64,000 nucleotides of DNA from Gottschalkia acidurici 9a (GCF_000299355.1 NC_018664.1:2340380-2404379), one strand, 5' to 3'; positions 38,564 through 50,771 are shown, numbered from the stretch's first letter. Translations and numbers: made by a program. The notes: a model not told the origin generated them from the letters alone.

Positions 38564-38638
38564 AGTATTCCTCCTCCCTATATTTCATACGGCCAATATA
38601 CTTCGAGTATTCTTGGGAATACTTTCTTTATATATTTA

Positions 38639-39109
38639 TTACCATCTGTAATGTGCAAAAGCTCTGTTAGCCTCAGCCATTTTATGAACATCTTCTCTTT
38701 TTCTAACACTAGCACCTGTATTGTTAGACGCATCAAGGATTTCTTTACCTAGTCTTTCAACCATAGTTTTTTCTCCTCTTTTTCTAGAGAATCCAACTAA
38801 CCATCTTAATCCTATTGTTTCTCTTCTATCTGGTCTAACTTCTATAGGAACTTGGTATGTTGCTCCTCCAACACGTCTAGCTTTTACTTCTAGTACTGGC
38901 ATTATGTTATTCATCGCTCTGATAAATACTTCTAATGGATCTTCTCCACTTTGATCTTTTACATAATCAAATGCACCATATACTATTTTTTGTGCTTTAC
39001 CTCTTTTTCCATCTAGCATTGTTCTGTTTATTAACTTAGTTATAACCTTATCTTTATAAATCGGATCCGGCATAACATCCCTTTTAGGAACATGACCTTT
39101 TCTTGGCAC
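38639..39109 (-). CDS. rpsG: Ribosomal protein S7
   Basis: The 156-residue S7 begins [17 protein letters not shown] use GTG 39109 with AAGGAGGG 7 bases upstream; the longer ORF start at 39130 is non-homologous and overlaps the ribosome binding site. It is the primary binder of the 16S 3' major domain. It follows rpsL after a 124-base spacer. Confidence 0.97.
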   Translation of the reverse strand: MPRKGHVPKRDVMPDPIYKDKVITKLINRTMLDGKRGKAQKIVYGAFDYVKDQSGEDPLEVFIRAMNNIMPVLEVKARRVGGATYQVPIEVRPDRRETIGLRWLVGFSRKRGEKTMVERLGKEILDASNNTGASVRKREDVHKMAEANRAFAHYRW

Positions 39110-39233
39110 AACGCTTCCCTCCTTAATCATATTAAATTAATTCATAGGTACTCGACCATATGTCGCAGTGCGCAACTCTATATATTAAACAGCATATTCA
39201 GCCGTCAATCTTTTCCGCACCTTTAGTCTAAAA

Positions 39234-39653
39234 TTACTTTTCTTTTTTAACTCTTTTTGCTCCGTATTTTGATCTACTTTGCATTCTTTTATCAACACCT
39301 GAAGCATCTAGTGCTCCCCTTACAATATGGTATCTAACCCCTGGTAAGTCTTTGATTCTTCCACCTCTTATAAGAACAACACTATGCTCTTGTAAGTTGT
39401 GTCCTATTCCTGGGATATAAGCTGAAACTTCTATTCCATTTGTAAGTCTAACTCTGGCAATCTTTCTTAACGCTGAGTTAGGTTTTTTAGGTGTTACAGT
39501 TTTAACCGAAGTACAAACCCCTCTTTTTTGTGGTGAATTCATCTTTGTATATTTCTTTTTAAGTGAGTTGTAGTTAAAACCTAAATGAGCTGATTTAGAT
39601 TGATAAGTTACTTTTTTTCTACCTTTTCTTACTAATTGGCTTATTGTTGGCAT
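39234..39653 (-). CDS. rpsL: Ribosomal protein S12
   Basis: The 139-residue S12 begins [16 protein letters not shown] 39653 has AAGGAGG upstream. The decoding-centre segment [11 protein letters not shown] (from about Thr54) and the second loop [12 protein letters not shown] carry wild-type lysines, so no streptomycin-resistance change is seen. The stop is 124 bases before rpsG. Confidence 0.97.
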   Translation of the reverse strand: MPTISQLVRKGRKKVTYQSKSAHLGFNYNSLKKKYTKMNSPQKRGVCTSVKTVTPKKPNSALRKIARVRLTNGIEVSAYIPGIGHNLQEHSVVLIRGGRIKDLPGVRYHIVRGALDASGVDKRMQSRSKYGAKRVKKEK

Positions 39654-39677
39654 TAAAGCACCTCCTTCCAAAATTGT

Positions 39678-39920
39678 CTATTTCAATATAGCAGCAGAAG
39701 CTGCACTAACTTCAATTCCACAGGCCTTACCTAGTTCTTTCATAGTATCCATATATACAACTTCTATCAATCTTTCATCGCATAATGCTACTAATTCATG
39801 TACAATTCTAGGTTCTGCATCTTTAGCTATAAGCAGTTGCTTAGCTTCATCATGCATTATTGCTCTTTTAACCTGCTTAGTGCCTACTACCTTATTGGCT
39901 TCTTTTAGACTTTGTAACAC
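39678..39920 (-). CDS. ybxF: L7Ae-family RNA-binding protein (YbxF-like)
   Basis: The 80-residue protein has the L7Ae/L30e fold pattern (KEANKVVGTKQVKRAI, AKQLLIAKDAEPRI, LGKACGIEVSAASAAI). Such proteins bind kink-turns, and the Bacillus homologues YbxF/YlxQ associate with ribosomes. Its location between rpoC and rpsL is the conserved Firmicutes slot. Precise role not established. Confidence 0.9.
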   Translation of the reverse strand: MLQSLKEANKVVGTKQVKRAIMHDEAKQLLIAKDAEPRIVHELVALCDERLIEVVYMDTMKELGKACGIEVSAASAAILK

Positions 39921-39948
39921 TATAGTTTCCTCCTTTTTTAAATATCTG

Positions 39949-39978
39949 GAAGATTACGTGAAAATTCACGTAATCTTC
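39949..39978 (-). other. 14-base-pair perfect stem-loop between rpoC and ybxF
   Basis: GAAGATTACGTGAA (39949-39962) pairs with TTCACGTAATCTTC (39965-39978) around a 2-base loop. On the transcribed strand it is followed by CCAGATATTT, not a U tract, so it is not a standard terminator. An RNA processing or stability element is possible. Confidence 0.6.
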
Positions 39979-40030
39979 TTGATAACAAAAGAGTATATCA
40001 TACAGTTTTACACACTAGTATATTTTATCA

Positions 40031-43000
40031 TCAGTTAGTTATAGTGTCAACATTTATCTCTTCTTCAATTTCATCTTTTTCTTCTGTATTTATAGCTATA
40101 CTTTTATATCTTTTCATCCCTGTTCCTGCAGGAATTAACTTACCTATAAGAACATTTTCTTTCAGTCCTATTAAGTTATCTTCTTTTCCTTTTATAGCTG
40201 CTTCAGTTAATACTCTTGTTGTTTCTTGGAATGAAGCTGCTGATAAGAATGACTCAGTAGCTAAAGATGCTTTGGTAATACCTAATAATACCGTTGTACC
40301 AACAGCCGGTTTTCCACCCTCAGACTCTACACGTTCATTTTCTTTTTCATATTCAAATGTATTTATAAGTCCTCCTGGTAATAAATCTGTATCTCCTGAA
40401 TCTTCTATTTTAACCTTGTTCAACATTTGTCTAACTATAACTTCTATATGTTTATCGTTTATATCAACACCTTGAAGTCTATAAACTCTTTGAACTTCTT
40501 TTACAAGATATGACTGAACTCCAGCTTCACCCTTTATCTTCAAAATATCATGTGGATTTACTGAACCTTCTGTAATTTCATCTCCAGCCTCCAGTACATT
40601 TCCTTCTCTAACTTTAATCCTTGAACCATATGGTATGCTGTAACTTCTTGATTCTCCATCTCCAGATGTTACGGTTACTTCTCTTTTTCTTTTTGATTCA
40701 AGTATTGTAACCTTTCCTGGTATTTCTGTTATAATCGCAAGACCTTTTGGTTTTCTAGCTTCAAATAACTCTTCTACCCTTGGAAGACCCTGTGTAATAT
40801 CTGCTCCTGCTACTCCTCCTGTATGGAAAGTACGCATAGTAAGTTGTGTACCAGGCTCCCCTATTGATTGTGCAGCTATTATACCTACTGCTTCTCCTAT
40901 ATTAACAGATGTTCCTGTTGCTAAGTTTCTACCATAACATTTTGAACAAACACCATGTCTAGTTCTACATGCTAGTGCAGTTCTTATCTTAACTTCTTCT
41001 ATTCCAGTAGCTATTATTTTATCAGCTATATCTTCTGTAATTAATTCTAGAGCTCCTACTATTTTTTCTCCCGTATTAGGATCAAACACATCTTCAAAGC
41101 TATATCTACCTTCGATTCTATCCCATAGTTCTTCTATAACTTCTTTTCCGTCTTTAAATGCTCTTGCTAATAGATATTCTTCTGTACCACAATCTTCTTC
41201 TCTTATTATAACATCTTGACTGACATCAACTAATCTTCTAGTTAAATATCCTGAATCGGCAGTTCTTAGTGCCGTATCTGCAAGACCTTTACGAGAACCG
41301 TGAGTTGAAGTAAAGAATTCAAGAACTGTAAGTCCTTCTCTAAAGTTAGATCTTATAGGCTGCTCTACTGTTCTACCTGAAGCATTTGCCATAAGACCCC
41401 TCATACCCGCAAGCTGTCTTATCTGATTTTTACTACCTCTCGCTCCTGATTGTGCCATTATGAATATATTATTCATTTCATCTAATCCACTCATAAGAGC
41501 TTCAGTAACTTTTTCAGTAGTTTTACTCCATACCTCTATAACTCTCTCATATCTTTCTTCATCTGATATAAGCCCTCTTCTATAAGACTTTTCATACTTA
41601 TCTACTAGTTCTTCTGCTTCTCCTATAAGAACAAACTTTTCTTCTGGAACTATAATATCTTCTATACTAACTGTAATAGCTCCTATTGTAGAATATTTGA
41701 ATCCTGTAGATTTGATATGGTCTAAAACTATTGAAGTTACAGTGTTTCCATGTTTTCTGTAGCACTTATCTACTATCTTTCCTAGCATTTTCTTATCAAC
41801 TAGGGTATCTATCTCTAGTGAGTATTTATCTTTACTTCTATCAACGAATCCTAAATTTTGCGGTATGTGTTCATTAAATATAAATCTACCAACAGTACTT
41901 TCTACAAGCTTTCCTCTATCATCTTGTGAAAGCTTTACTCTTACCTTAACTCGAGCATGAAGTCCAACGGCTTTATTTTGGTATGCCATATACATTTCCT
42001 CAAAGTCTTTAAATACCATACCAGTTCCTATTTCCTCATCATTCTCAACTGTCAAATAGTAACTTCCTAGTACCATATCTTGAGTTGGAGTAGTTATAGG
42101 CTTACCATCTTTAGGAGCTAAAATATTATTAGTTGAAAGCATTAAGAATCTTGCCTCAGCCTGTGCCTCTGTTGATAGTGGAACGTGTACTGCCATTTGG
42201 TCACCATCAAAGTCAGCGTTATAAGCTGTACATACTAGTGGATGTAGCTTTATAGCTTTTCCTTCTACTAGTATAGGTTCAAATGCTTGTATTCCCAGTC
42301 TGTGTAATGTCGGTGCACGGTTTAGTAATACTGGATGCTCTTTTATTACAGACTCTAAAACATCCCATACTACTGGCTTAACTTTCTCAACCATTCTTTT
42401 TGCACTCTTAATATTATGAGCATAATTTTCATTTACTAATTTTTTCATTACAAATGGTTTAAATAGCTCTAGTGCCATTTTTTTAGGAAGACCACATTGA
42501 TAGAATTTTAGTTCTGGACCAACTACTATAACCGAACGCCCTGAATAATCTACCCTTTTTCCAAGTAAGTTTTGTCTGAATCTACCTTGCTTACCTTTAA
42601 GCATATCTGAAAGAGATTTTAAAGGTCTATTTCCCGGACCAGTTACAGGTCTTCCTCTTCTACCATTGTCTATAAGAGCATCCACAGCTTCTTGTAACAT
42701 TCTCTTTTCATTTCTTACAATTATATCTGGAGCTCCTAAGTCTAGAAGTCTTTTAAGTCTATTATTTCTATTTATAACTCTTCTATATAGGTCATTCAAG
42801 TCTGAAGTTGCGAATCTACCACCATCTAATTGGACCATAGGTCTTAAGTCAGGTGGTATAACTGGTACTACATCTAAGATCATCCATTCTGGTCTATTTC
42901 CAGATTGTCTGAATGCCTCTACAACTTCTAATCTTCTTATTATTCTTATTTTCTTCTGTCCTGTACTGTCTTTAAGCTGACTTCTTAATTCTTTGGCTTC

Positions 43001-43588
43001 TTTTTCTAAGTCTATTTTAGCTAAAAGTTCTTTTACAGCTTCTGCTCCCATAGCAGCTCTAAACTTCTGGCCAGCTTTATCATAGTTCTCTTTAGCCTCT
43101 CTATATTCGCCTTCATTTAAAAGCTGTTTCTCTGAAAGAGAAGTTTCACCCGGATCTATTACTATATAAGATGCAAAGTACAATACTTTCTCTAGCGATC
43201 TTGGAGACATATCTAATATAAGTCCCATTCTACTTGGTATTCCTTTAAAGTACCAAATATGAGAAACTGGAGCTGCTAATTCTATATGTCCCATTCTTTC
43301 TCTTCTTACTTTGGCCTTTATTACTTCTACTCCACATCTGTCACATACTACACCTTTATATCTTACTCTTTTATACTTACCACAGTGACACTCCCAGTCT
43401 TTAGTAGGTCCAAATATTTTTTCACAGAATAATCCTTCTTTTTCTGGTTTTAGCGTCCTATAGTTAATAGTTTCTGGTTTTTTAACTTCCCCTTTAGACC
43501 ATTGTCTTATCTTCTCTGGGGATGCTAAAGCAATTTTTATTGAATCAAAATTTTCAAGTTCAAACAAGGGGTTATCTCTCCCTTCCAT
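40031..43588 (-). CDS. rpoC: RNA polymerase beta' subunit
   Basis: The 1185-residue subunit has the N-terminal zinc ribbon ([20 protein letters not shown]), the catalytic magnesium motif NADFDGDQM, the bridge/trigger region ([19 protein letters not shown]) and the second zinc site ([13 protein letters not shown]). The C-terminal end is acidic. It follows rpoB by 15 bases in the rpoBC transcript. Confidence 0.99.
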   Translation of the reverse strand: MEGRDNPLFELENFDSIKIALASPEKIRQWSKGEVKKPETINYRTLKPEKEGLFCEKIFGPTKDWECHCGKYKRVRYKGVVCDRCGVEVIKAKVRRERMGHIELAAPVSHIWYFKGIPSRMGLILDMSPRSLEKVLYFASYIVIDPGETSLSEKQLLNEGEYREAKENYDKAGQKFRAAMGAEAVKELLAKIDLEKEAKELRSQLKDSTGQKKIRIIRRLEVVEAFRQSGNRPEWMILDVVPVIPPDLRPMVQLDGGRFATSDLNDLYRRVINRNNRLKRLLDLGAPDIIVRNEKRMLQEAVDALIDNGRRGRPVTGPGNRPLKSLSDMLKGKQGRFRQNLLGKRVDYSGRSVIVVGPELKFYQCGLPKKMALELFKPFVMKKLVNENYAHNIKSAKRMVEKVKPVVWDVLESVIKEHPVLLNRAPTLHRLGIQAFEPILVEGKAIKLHPLVCTAYNADFDGDQMAVHVPLSTEAQAEARFLMLSTNNILAPKDGKPITTPTQDMVLGSYYLTVENDEEIGTGMVFKDFEEMYMAYQNKAVGLHARVKVRVKLSQDDRGKLVESTVGRFIFNEHIPQNLGFVDRSKDKYSLEIDTLVDKKMLGKIVDKCYRKHGNTVTSIVLDHIKSTGFKYSTIGAITVSIEDIIVPEEKFVLIGEAEELVDKYEKSYRRGLISDEERYERVIEVWSKTTEKVTEALMSGLDEMNNIFIMAQSGARGSKNQIRQLAGMRGLMANASGRTVEQPIRSNFREGLTVLEFFTSTHGSRKGLADTALRTADSGYLTRRLVDVSQDVIIREEDCGTEEYLLARAFKDGKEVIEELWDRIEGRYSFEDVFDPNTGEKIVGALELITEDIADKIIATGIEEVKIRTALACRTRHGVCSKCYGRNLATGTSVNIGEAVGIIAAQSIGEPGTQLTMRTFHTGGVAGADITQGLPRVEELFEARKPKGLAIITEIPGKVTILESKRKREVTVTSGDGESRSYSIPYGSRIKVREGNVLEAGDEITEGSVNPHDILKIKGEAGVQSYLVKEVQRVYRLQGVDINDKHIEVIVRQMLNKVKIEDSGDTDLLPGGLINTFEYEKENERVESEGGKPAVGTTVLLGITKASLATESFLSAASFQETTRVLTEAAIKGKEDNLIGLKENVLIGKLIPAGTGMKRYKSIAINTEEKDEIEEEINVDTITN

Positions 43589-43603
43589 ATAAGTATTTTG
43601 AAA

Positions 43604-46600
43604 TTAGTCATCAAAATCTTCGTTAAAAAGGTCTTCTTCAAAGTCCATATCTTCATCTGTATTTACAAAATCTACTTCTACTTCATCTATATTATCCAAG
43701 TCATCTTCATCTATTTCATCGTCATCTTCTTCCTCATCTTCAATATCTGGCTCTCCGTGACTTGTAGGGATATCTTCTAAGTCAAATCCCATGCTTAATT
43801 CGCTTATATCATCATCATAAGATTCTCTTATTTCTATTTCATCATCTTCTTCAGTTAATACCTTTATATCTAAGCATAAACTTTGTAACTCTTTTATTAA
43901 TACTTTAAATGATTCTGGTATTCCTGGTTCAGGTATATTTTCTCCTTTTACTATAGCTTCATAAGTCTTCACACGGCCTACTATATCATCAGACTTAACT
44001 GTCAGTATTTCTTGTAGTGTATGTGAAGCACCATATGTCTCTAGTGCCCAAACCTCCATCTCACCAAATCTTTGTCCACCAAACTGTGCTTTACCACCTA
44101 GTGGTTGTTGTGTAACTAAAGAATATGGTCCTGTTGATCTAGCATGTATCTTATCTGCAACAAGGTGATGAAGCTTTAGCATATACATATATCCAACAGT
44201 AACGTTGTTATCAAAAGATTCTCCACTTCTTCCATCTCTTAGAAGTATCTTACCACTTTCAGGTAACCCTACATTTCTTAGGGCATCTTTTATGTCATCC
44301 TCGTTAGCACCATCAAATACAGGAGTAGCTATTAACCAACCTGCTTTTTTTGCTGCTAAACCTAAATGCACTTCTAGAACTTGCCCTATATTCATACGTG
44401 AAGGAACCCCTAGTGGATTCAGTACTACATCAAGTGGTGTACCGTCTGGCATGAATGGCATATCCTCTTCTGGTAATATTCTAGATATTACCCCTTTATT
44501 TCCATGTCTACCACACATCTTATCTCCAACGTTTATTTTACGCTTAGTAGCGATGTATACTCTTACTAGTTGATTAACTCCTGGCTGAAGTTCATCTCCA
44601 TTTTCTCTTGTAAATACTTTTACATCTACTATTATACCACTCTCTCCATGTGGTACTCTAAGTGATGTATCTCTAACTTCTCTTGCTTTTTCACCAAAGA
44701 TAGCTCTAAGAAGTCTTTCTTCTGCTGTTAATTCAGTTTCACCTTTAGGTGTCACTTTACCAACTAGTAAATCATTAGCTTCAACTTCAGCTCCTATTCT
44801 TATAATACCTCTTTCATCTAAATCTTTTAGAGATTCTTCTCCAACATTAGGTATATCTCTAGTAATTTCTTCTGGTCCTAACTTTGTATCTCTAGATTCA
44901 GATTCATACTCTTCTATATGAACAGAAGTAAGTACATCTTCTTTTACTAGTCTTTCATTTAATAATATAGCATCCTCATAATTGTAACCTTCCCAAGTCA
45001 TAAATGCTATTAGTAGATTTTTACCAAGAGCTATTTCTCCTTGATCTGTAGATGGTCCATCAGCTATGATCTGACCGCCTTTTACTTTTTCACCTTTTTG
45101 AACTATCGGTCTTTGATTTATACAAGTTCCTTGATTTGAACGCTTAAACTTAAGCATTCTATATCTATCTATTTGAGCATTGTCATCTCTTTTTATTAAT
45201 ATCTCGTCCGATGTTACTCTAGTAACCACTCCATCACTTTTGCTCACTACTACAGAACCAGAGTCTTTAGCAGCTCTATATTCTATACCAGTACCAACTA
45301 TAGGAGTTTCTGTCTTCAATAATGGAACTGCTTGACGTTGCATGTTTGATCCCATAAGTGCTCTATTGGCATCATCATTCTCTAAGAATGGTATCATAGC
45401 TGTACCTACTGAAACTATTTGTTTAGGCGAAACGTCCATATAGTCAATTTCATCAGAAGGAACAACATCTACCGCACCATATTTAGCTCTAGCTATCATT
45501 CTTTTATTTACAAATTCGCCATCTTCCGTTAGTGGTTCATTTGATTGAGCTACTATAAATTCGTCTTCTAAATCTGCCGTTAAATACTCTATTATATCAG
45601 TAACAACTTTTTTCTCTTTGTCTACTTTTCTAAAAGGAACTTCAATGAATCCATAGTCATTAATTCTAGCATAAGTAGTTAAAGATGTTATAAGTCCGAT
45701 ATTTGGACCTTCTGGCGTCTCTATAGGACACATTCTTCCATAGTGAGAGTGATGAACGTCTCTAACCTCAAATCCTGCTCTGTCTCTGCTAAGTCCACCT
45801 GGTCCTAATGCAGACATTCTTCTCTTGTTAGTTAACTCTGCCAATGGATTAGTTTGATCCATAAATTGAGACAACTGGCTACTTCCAAAGAATTCTTTTA
45901 TAGCGGCTGAAACCGGTCTTATATTAATTAATGCTTGAGGCGTTACTACATCTACATCCTGAATAGTCATTCTTTCTCTAACTACTCTTTCCATTCTAGA
46001 TAATCCAATTCTAAATTGATTTTGTAGAAGTTCTCCAACCGAACGTAATCTTCTATTACCTAAATGATCTATGTCATCTACATTTCCAACTCCATGGAAC
46101 AAGTTAAACTCATAACTGATTGATGCAATAATATCTGGTATCGTTATGTGTTTCGGAGAAATCTCCCTGATATTTTCTTTAATTGCATCTTTTAGATCTT
46201 CAGGATTTTCATTTTCGTCTATTAGTTTTTTCATTACAGGGTAATATACTTTTTCTTTTAACCCTAATTCATCTAGTGAAAAAGGTAAGCTAAATGATTT
46301 AGCATCAACAAAATGATTTCCAACAACATTAATTGTTTTACCATCTTCAGTTAATACTTTCACCGAGTTTATTCCTGCATTTTCTATAGCTATAGCTTTA
46401 TCTCTAGATATCTTTTCGTCCTTTTCTACTAGAATTTCACCTGTATTAGGATCTACTATTGCATCTGTCGATTTTTTGTCAACAATTCTGTTGTGTAAAG
46501 CAAGCTTCTTATTAAATTTATATCTTCCGACCTTGGCCATATCATATCTTTTAGGGTCAAAAAACAAAGTATCAAATAGTGATCTAGCACTATCCAATGT

Positions 46601-47335
46601 AGGTGGTTCTCCTGGTCTAAGTTTTTTATAAATTTCAATAATTGCTTCATCACTAGTTTTCGTACTGTCTTTTTCCAATGTCTTTAGTAGATGTTCACTT
46701 TCTCCTAGAAGTTCTATTATTTCAGAATCTGAACTATATCCTATTGATTTAAGTAATACAGTTATAGGTATTTTTCTAGTTCTATCTACCCTTACATATA
46801 CTATATCGTTAGAGTCTGTTTCATATTCTAACCAAGCTCCTCTGTTTGGAATTACAGTAGCAGAATATAGTCTTTTTCCAGTCTTGTCTATTTCTCTTGA
46901 GTAGTATACGCTAGGGGATCTCACTAATTGACTTACTATAACTCTCTCGGCACCATTAATTATAAATGTACCTTTGTCCGTCATTAGAGGGAAGTCACCC
47001 ATAAATACCTCTTGTTCTTTAACTTCTCCTGTTTCCTTATTTATTAACCTAATTTTAACTTTAAGCGGTGCAGCATATGTGGCATCTCTTTCCTTTGACT
47101 CTTCTTCACCATACTTAGCTTCATCACCAATTGAATAATCTACAAATTCTAAAATTAAGTTTCCTGTATAGTCTTTAATTGGAGAAATATCTTCAAACAC
47201 TTCTTTTAATCCTTCTTCTATAAACCAATTATAGGATCTTTTTTGTACCTCAATTAAATCTGGTAGTTCTAGTACTTCGTTAATTTTTGAATAACTCATA
47301 CGAACCCGTTTTCCTACTGAAACAGGATGCACCAT
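43604..47335 (-). CDS. rpoB: RNA polymerase beta subunit
   Basis: The 1243-residue subunit begins [18 protein letters not shown] use ATG 47335 with GAGGGGTG upstream rather than the longer frame from 47356. The rifampicin region is clear: [20 protein letters not shown] followed by N503-KRRM and Ser508. The C-terminus carries a long acidic tail ([19 protein letters not shown] type). Residue 503, equivalent to E. coli His526, is asparagine (AAC codon), which is unusual. Confidence 0.98.
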   Translation of the reverse strand: MVHPVSVGKRVRMSYSKINEVLELPDLIEVQKRSYNWFIEEGLKEVFEDISPIKDYTGNLILEFVDYSIGDEAKYGEEESKERDATYAAPLKVKIRLINKETGEVKEQEVFMGDFPLMTDKGTFIINGAERVIVSQLVRSPSVYYSREIDKTGKRLYSATVIPNRGAWLEYETDSNDIVYVRVDRTRKIPITVLLKSIGYSSDSEIIELLGESEHLLKTLEKDSTKTSDEAIIEIYKKLRPGEPPTLDSARSLFDTLFFDPKRYDMAKVGRYKFNKKLALHNRIVDKKSTDAIVDPNTGEILVEKDEKISRDKAIAIENAGINSVKVLTEDGKTINVVGNHFVDAKSFSLPFSLDELGLKEKVYYPVMKKLIDENENPEDLKDAIKENIREISPKHITIPDIIASISYEFNLFHGVGNVDDIDHLGNRRLRSVGELLQNQFRIGLSRMERVVRERMTIQDVDVVTPQALINIRPVSAAIKEFFGSSQLSQFMDQTNPLAELTNKRRMSALGPGGLSRDRAGFEVRDVHHSHYGRMCPIETPEGPNIGLITSLTTYARINDYGFIEVPFRKVDKEKKVVTDIIEYLTADLEDEFIVAQSNEPLTEDGEFVNKRMIARAKYGAVDVVPSDEIDYMDVSPKQIVSVGTAMIPFLENDDANRALMGSNMQRQAVPLLKTETPIVGTGIEYRAAKDSGSVVVSKSDGVVTRVTSDEILIKRDDNAQIDRYRMLKFKRSNQGTCINQRPIVQKGEKVKGGQIIADGPSTDQGEIALGKNLLIAFMTWEGYNYEDAILLNERLVKEDVLTSVHIEEYESESRDTKLGPEEITRDIPNVGEESLKDLDERGIIRIGAEVEANDLLVGKVTPKGETELTAEERLLRAIFGEKAREVRDTSLRVPHGESGIIVDVKVFTRENGDELQPGVNQLVRVYIATKRKINVGDKMCGRHGNKGVISRILPEEDMPFMPDGTPLDVVLNPLGVPSRMNIGQVLEVHLGLAAKKAGWLIATPVFDGANEDDIKDALRNVGLPESGKILLRDGRSGESFDNNVTVGYMYMLKLHHLVADKIHARSTGPYSLVTQQPLGGKAQFGGQRFGEMEVWALETYGASHTLQEILTVKSDDIVGRVKTYEAIVKGENIPEPGIPESFKVLIKELQSLCLDIKVLTEEDDEIEIRESYDDDISELSMGFDLEDIPTSHGEPDIEDEEEDDDEIDEDDLDNIDEVEVDFVNTDEDMDFEEDLFNEDFDD

Positions 47336-47499
47336 TGTAAATTCACCCCTCATCAAAACTAATAATCAAATTAAGCCATCTTACTTTTATTACTAGGATG
47401 GCATCTCTTTGTTATTATATCTATTATAATAGTATTCCCTTATTAACTCTTTCTTATTCAAAATCTTCATGGCAAATTTAGCCTATTTTACATCTTATA

Positions 47500-47528
47500 A
47501 TATTATCACATTCAAATAAAGTTGTCAA
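47500..47528 (-). promoter_or_regulatory. Strong promoter of rpoB-rpoC
   Basis: Consensus TTGACA (47523-47528), exactly 17 bases, then TAATAT (47500-47505) on the minus strand, preceded by AT-rich sequence. Confidence 0.85.
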
Positions 47529-47678
47529 GTAATTAAATCTCTTGAAAATTCAAAATACTGTTCCATAATGAATTTGAGTCTTTAGTTTTATTCATGAATT
47601 TCTCTATAAGTTTTAGAGTAAGATAATGAGAGTTTTTGCTTTAGACATGATACTTGTGTGATGGCTGATATATAAGAT

Positions 47679-47710
47679 AAAAAAAGGCTTCATCTTAAAT
47701 GAGGCCTTTT
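47679..47710 (-). terminator. Terminator after rplJ-rplL
   Basis: On the minus strand AAAAGGCCTCAT pairs with ATGAAGCCTTTT (one G-U pair) around a 5-base loop and runs into seven U. Confidence 0.9.
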
Positions 47711-47729
47711 CTTATATATTCAATTTAAA

Positions 47730-48101
47730 CTACTTTAATTCTATAGTAGCTCCAACTTCAGTTAATTTAGCTTTCATTTCTTCAGCTTCTTCTTTTGAAA
47801 CTCCTTCTTTTATTGCTTTTGGAGCTCCGTCAACTATTTCTTTAGCTTCTTTTAATCCTAATCCTGTTATTTCTCTTACAACTTTTATAACTTTAATTTT
47901 TTGTGCTCCAGCGTCTGCTAAAACTACTTCAAATTCTGATTGCTCTTCTGCTGCTGCTCCACCTGCTGCTGCTGCTCCACCTGCTACTACAACTGGTGCT
48001 GATGCAGATACTCCAAATTTTTCTTCTGCTGCTTTTACTAATTCATTTAATTCTAGAACTTTCATTCCTTCTATAGCTTCTAATATTTGCTCTATAGTCA
48101 T
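47730..48101 (-). CDS. rplL: Ribosomal protein L7/L12
   Basis: The 123-residue stalk protein has an N-terminal dimerisation domain ([22 protein letters not shown]), an alanine-rich hinge near 40-50 and a C-terminal factor-binding domain ([26 protein letters not shown]). Start ATG 48101 has GGAGGTG upstream. The extended ORF from 48128 is not homologous. Encoded with L10 under the L10 leader. Confidence 0.98.
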   Translation of the reverse strand: MTIEQILEAIEGMKVLELNELVKAAEEKFGVSASAPVVVAGGAAAAGGAAAEEQSEFEVVLADAGAQKIKVIKVVREITGLGLKEAKEIVDGAPKAIKEGVSKEEAEEMKAKLTEVGATIELK

Positions 48102-48156
48102 TTTATGACACCTCCGAATTTTTTTCATAAATTTAATTTAAAAGTATATTAATTGT

Positions 48157-48663
48157 TTATGCGCTTTGCTCTTCCTTCTTTTTAGCAATTGCATCAAGTA
48201 AGTAAACAAAGTTAGATACTGGTGCTTTAAAGCTTCCAAGAAGTTTAGCAATAAGCTCTTCTCTTGATGGTACTTTAGATAGCTCATCTAGCATTTGTGC
48301 ATCATAGTAAGCTCCTTCAACATATCCCATTTTAAATTCTAACTTTGGGTGATTTTTAGCAAAGTCACTTATTATTTTAGCAGGGGCTACTGCATCTTCA
48401 TAGCTTATTGCTATGGCATTTGTTCCTACTAAGTTTACTTCGTCGAACATTTCCATATTGCCAACTTGACTAGCTGCTCTTCTTACTAGTGTGTTTTTAT
48501 AAACTTTGTACTCTACTCCTGCTTCTCTGAATTTACTTCTTAATTCAGTTACTTCTTCAACAGTAAGTCCTCTATAGTCAACAACTACACAAGATGTAGA
48601 TTTTTCTAACTTTTCAGCTATTTCTGAAACTACACTTTTTTTGATCTCTATAGCTTTTGTCAT
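48157..48663 (-). CDS. rplJ: Ribosomal protein L10
   Basis: The 168-residue L10 has the N-terminal rRNA-binding domain (EKLEKSTSCVVVDYRGLTVEEVTELR) and the C-terminal helix that anchors L7/L12 dimers. It represses its own operon in Firmicutes by binding the leader found just upstream. The ribosome binding site is GGAGGTG. Confidence 0.98.
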   Translation of the reverse strand: MTKAIEIKKSVVSEIAEKLEKSTSCVVVDYRGLTVEEVTELRSKFREAGVEYKVYKNTLVRRAASQVGNMEMFDEVNLVGTNAIAISYEDAVAPAKIISDFAKNHPKLEFKMGYVEGAYYDAQMLDELSKVPSREELIAKLLGSFKAPVSNFVYLLDAIAKKKEEQSA

Positions 48664-48696
48664 GGGGCACCTCCTTCTTTCCTACTTATATAATAT

Positions 48697-48806
48697 ATAA
48701 AAGCCTTCATATATCCATAGATATACAAAGGCTCTAACAATCTTTTATGATGTCACCCTCGGTAGGATTTTTAAAACTATTTTGTTCCCTACTTTCTACG
48801 GATATA
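48697..48806 (-). ncRNA. L10 ribosomal leader with attenuator terminator
   Basis: The minus strand shows the L10-leader features: CCGTAGAAAGTAGG at about 48787-48800 and CCTACCGAGGGTGAC at about 48751-48765. A terminator hairpin follows (AGCCTT...AAGGCTTTT, 48699-48733) before rplJ. L10-L12 binding would favour termination. It agrees with the known Rfam L10_leader family. Confidence 0.8.
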
Positions 48807-48828
48807 TTCTTTTTTTATAACATATGAT

Positions 48829-48857
48829 ATTCTATCAGTATTATATATATATGTCAA
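48829..48857 (-). promoter_or_regulatory. Promoter of rplJ-rplL
   Basis: TTGACA (48852-48857), 17 bases, TAGAAT (48829-48834) on the minus strand, placed between the rplA stop and the L10 leader. Confidence 0.8.
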
Positions 48858-48863
48858 CACCTT

Positions 48864-49562
48864 TTAGTCCATTAATTTTTGAGAATTTATCTTAATTCCA
48901 GGACCCATAGTGCTTGAAATCACAACATTTCTTAAATATTTACCTTTTGCAGCCGCTGGCTTAGCTTTTATTATAGCGTCCATTAGCGTGTCAAGATTTT
49001 CTTTAAGTTTTTCTGTTCCAAATGATTTTTTTCCAAATGGAACGTGGATTATACTTGTTTTATCAACTCTATATTCAACCTTACCTGCTTTTATATCATT
49101 TATAGCTTTCTCAACATCAAATGTAACTGTTCCTGACTTAGGATTTGGCATTAATCCTTTTGGTCCTAATACTCTACCTAGTCTACCTACAACTCCCATC
49201 ATATCTGGTGTTGCAACAACTACATCAAATTCAAACCAGTTTTCATTTTGTATTTTAGTTACAAGTTCTTCTGCTCCTACAAAGTCCGCTCCAGCACTTT
49301 CAGCTTCTTTAGCTTTATCACCTTTTGCAAAAACAAGAACTTTGCTCACTTTACCTGTACCATGAGGTAGTACTATTGCACCTCTAACTTGTTCATCAGC
49401 GTGTCTTGGATCTACACCAAGTTTTACTGATAATTCTATAGTTTCATCAAATTTAGCTTTTGCTGTTTGTTGAACTAACTCTATAGCCTCAACAACATCG
49501 TATAAATTATCTTTATCAACTAGCTTAATGCTTTCTTGATATCTTTTACCTCTTTTAGCCAT
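48864..49562 (-). CDS. rplA: Ribosomal protein L1
   Basis: The 232-residue L1 has [22 protein letters not shown] and the [19 protein letters not shown] signature, with the [16 protein letters not shown] loop. It forms the mobile stalk that handles E-site tRNA. It follows rplK by 67 bases. The ribosome binding site is AGGAGG. Confidence 0.98.
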   Translation of the reverse strand: MAKRGKRYQESIKLVDKDNLYDVVEAIELVQQTAKAKFDETIELSVKLGVDPRHADEQVRGAIVLPHGTGKVSKVLVFAKGDKAKEAESAGADFVGAEELVTKIQNENWFEFDVVVATPDMMGVVGRLGRVLGPKGLMPNPKSGTVTFDVEKAINDIKAGKVEYRVDKTSIIHVPFGKKSFGTEKLKENLDTLMDAIIKAKPAAAKGKYLRNVVISSTMGPGIKINSQKLMD

Positions 49563-49629
49563 ATTCCTTAACCTCCTTAGTGGTATTAGCGGTTAGTTTA
49601 TACCTCCCACTTTTTTCGCAAAATTACTG

Positions 49630-50055
49630 TTATTCTTCTACAGTAATTCCCATACTTCTAGCTGTTCCAGCAACCATGCTCATAGCAGATTCAACGCTTG
49701 CTGCATTTAAGTCTGGCATTTTTAACTCTGCAATCTCTTTAACTTTATCCTTTGAGATTTTTGCAACTTTAGTTTTATTTGGTACTCCTGATCCTGTTTC
49801 AATTCCTACAGCTTTTTTAAGTAAGATTGCTACAGGTGGAGTTTTTGTAATAAATGAGAATGATCTATCTTGGTAAACAGTAAGCACTACTGGAATTATC
49901 ATACCAGCTTGATCTGCAGTTTTAGCATTGAATTCTTTTGTGAACTGCACAATATTTACACCGTGAGGTCCTAATGCTGTACCTACTGGTGGTGCTGGAG
50001 TAGCTTTTCCAGCTGGAATTTGTAGTTTAACTAGGGCTATTACTTTTTTTGCCAT
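49630..50055 (-). CDS. rplK: Ribosomal protein L11
   Basis: The 141-residue L11 has the N-terminal [26 protein letters not shown] with the conserved proline hinge, and a C-terminal rRNA-binding domain ending SMGITVEE. It forms the GTPase-associated centre and the thiostrepton site. It lies after nusG with a 133-base spacer. Confidence 0.98.
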   Translation of the reverse strand: MAKKVIALVKLQIPAGKATPAPPVGTALGPHGVNIVQFTKEFNAKTADQAGMIIPVVLTVYQDRSFSFITKTPPVAILLKKAVGIETGSGVPNKTKVAKISKDKVKEIAELKMPDLNAASVESAMSMVAGTARSMGITVEE

Positions 50056-50188
50056 TTGTGTTGCACCTCCTTATTTCATTACGTTTTTTATTTGGTGGTC
50101 AATATATTTTATTAATTGTTTAGTTCATTTATATACTTACAATTTTAACTCACCATATATCTTAAAGCCAATTAGCTTTAAAAGCATT

Positions 50189-50713
50189 TTAATAAAATCT
50201 TTCTACTTGTTCGAAATCTAATTCTACTAAAGTTTCTCTGCTAAACATAGATACAAATACTTTTAATTTTCTTTTTTCATTATCTATATGTTGAACTGTA
50301 CCAGTAAAGTCTGCAAAAAGTCCTGATTTTATTTTAACTACCTCATCTATATTTAAGTCTATTTCTGGTAATTTTTCTTGGACTCCTAAAGCCTTAACTT
50401 CATCTTCACTTAAAGGTACAGGTTTTGATCCTGGCCCAACGAATCCAGTTACCCCTCTAGTATTTCTTACTAAGTACCATGATTCATCTGTCATCATCAT
50501 GTTCACAAGGACATATCCCGGAAACATTTTTCTTTCTTTTACTTTTGTTTTTCCATTTTTACTTTCGTTATATTCCTCTGTTGGAACTTTTACATCGAAA
50601 ATAACGTCTTGCATTCCTCTGTTTTCAACTAACTTTTCGATATTAGCTTTAACTTTATTCTCATGTCCTGAGTAAGTATGAACTACATACCACTTTTTTT
50701 CGTTAATGGTCAT
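50189..50713 (-). CDS. nusG: Transcription elongation factor NusG
   Basis: The 174-residue protein has the NGN domain (KKWYVVHTYSGHENKVKANIEK, KMFPGYVLVNM) and a C-terminal KOW domain (EVVKIKSGLFADFTGTVQHID). I choose ATG 50713; AAAGGAG is 11 bases upstream, rather long, and an in-frame TTG at 50734 precedes the ribosome binding site itself. NusG links RNA polymerase to Rho or the ribosome. Confidence 0.95.
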   Translation of the reverse strand: MTINEKKWYVVHTYSGHENKVKANIEKLVENRGMQDVIFDVKVPTEEYNESKNGKTKVKERKMFPGYVLVNMMMTDESWYLVRNTRGVTGFVGPGSKPVPLSEDEVKALGVQEKLPEIDLNIDEVVKIKSGLFADFTGTVQHIDNEKRKLKVFVSMFSRETLVELDFEQVERFY

Positions 50714-50771
50714 TCCTGACCAAGCTCCTTTCAAGTACCTTTTTAGGTATTTTTTTGCCTGAATTTGAATA

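Larger units (their letters stand above)
47336..47729 (-). other. Roughly 390-base rplL-rpoB gap: terminator, promoter and leader of rpoBC
   Basis: From right to left it holds the rplL terminator (47680-47710), the rpoBC promoter (47500-47528), and a leader of roughly 155 bases with one hairpin (GCCATCTTA with TAGGATGGC, about 47375-47403). No gene is seen. Confidence 0.7.

Noticed and set aside
38602-38619. Small inverted repeat (AGTATTC/GGAATACT) between rpsG and fusA
   Set aside because: Only 7 base pairs, no U tract and no known site; not enough to call a feature.
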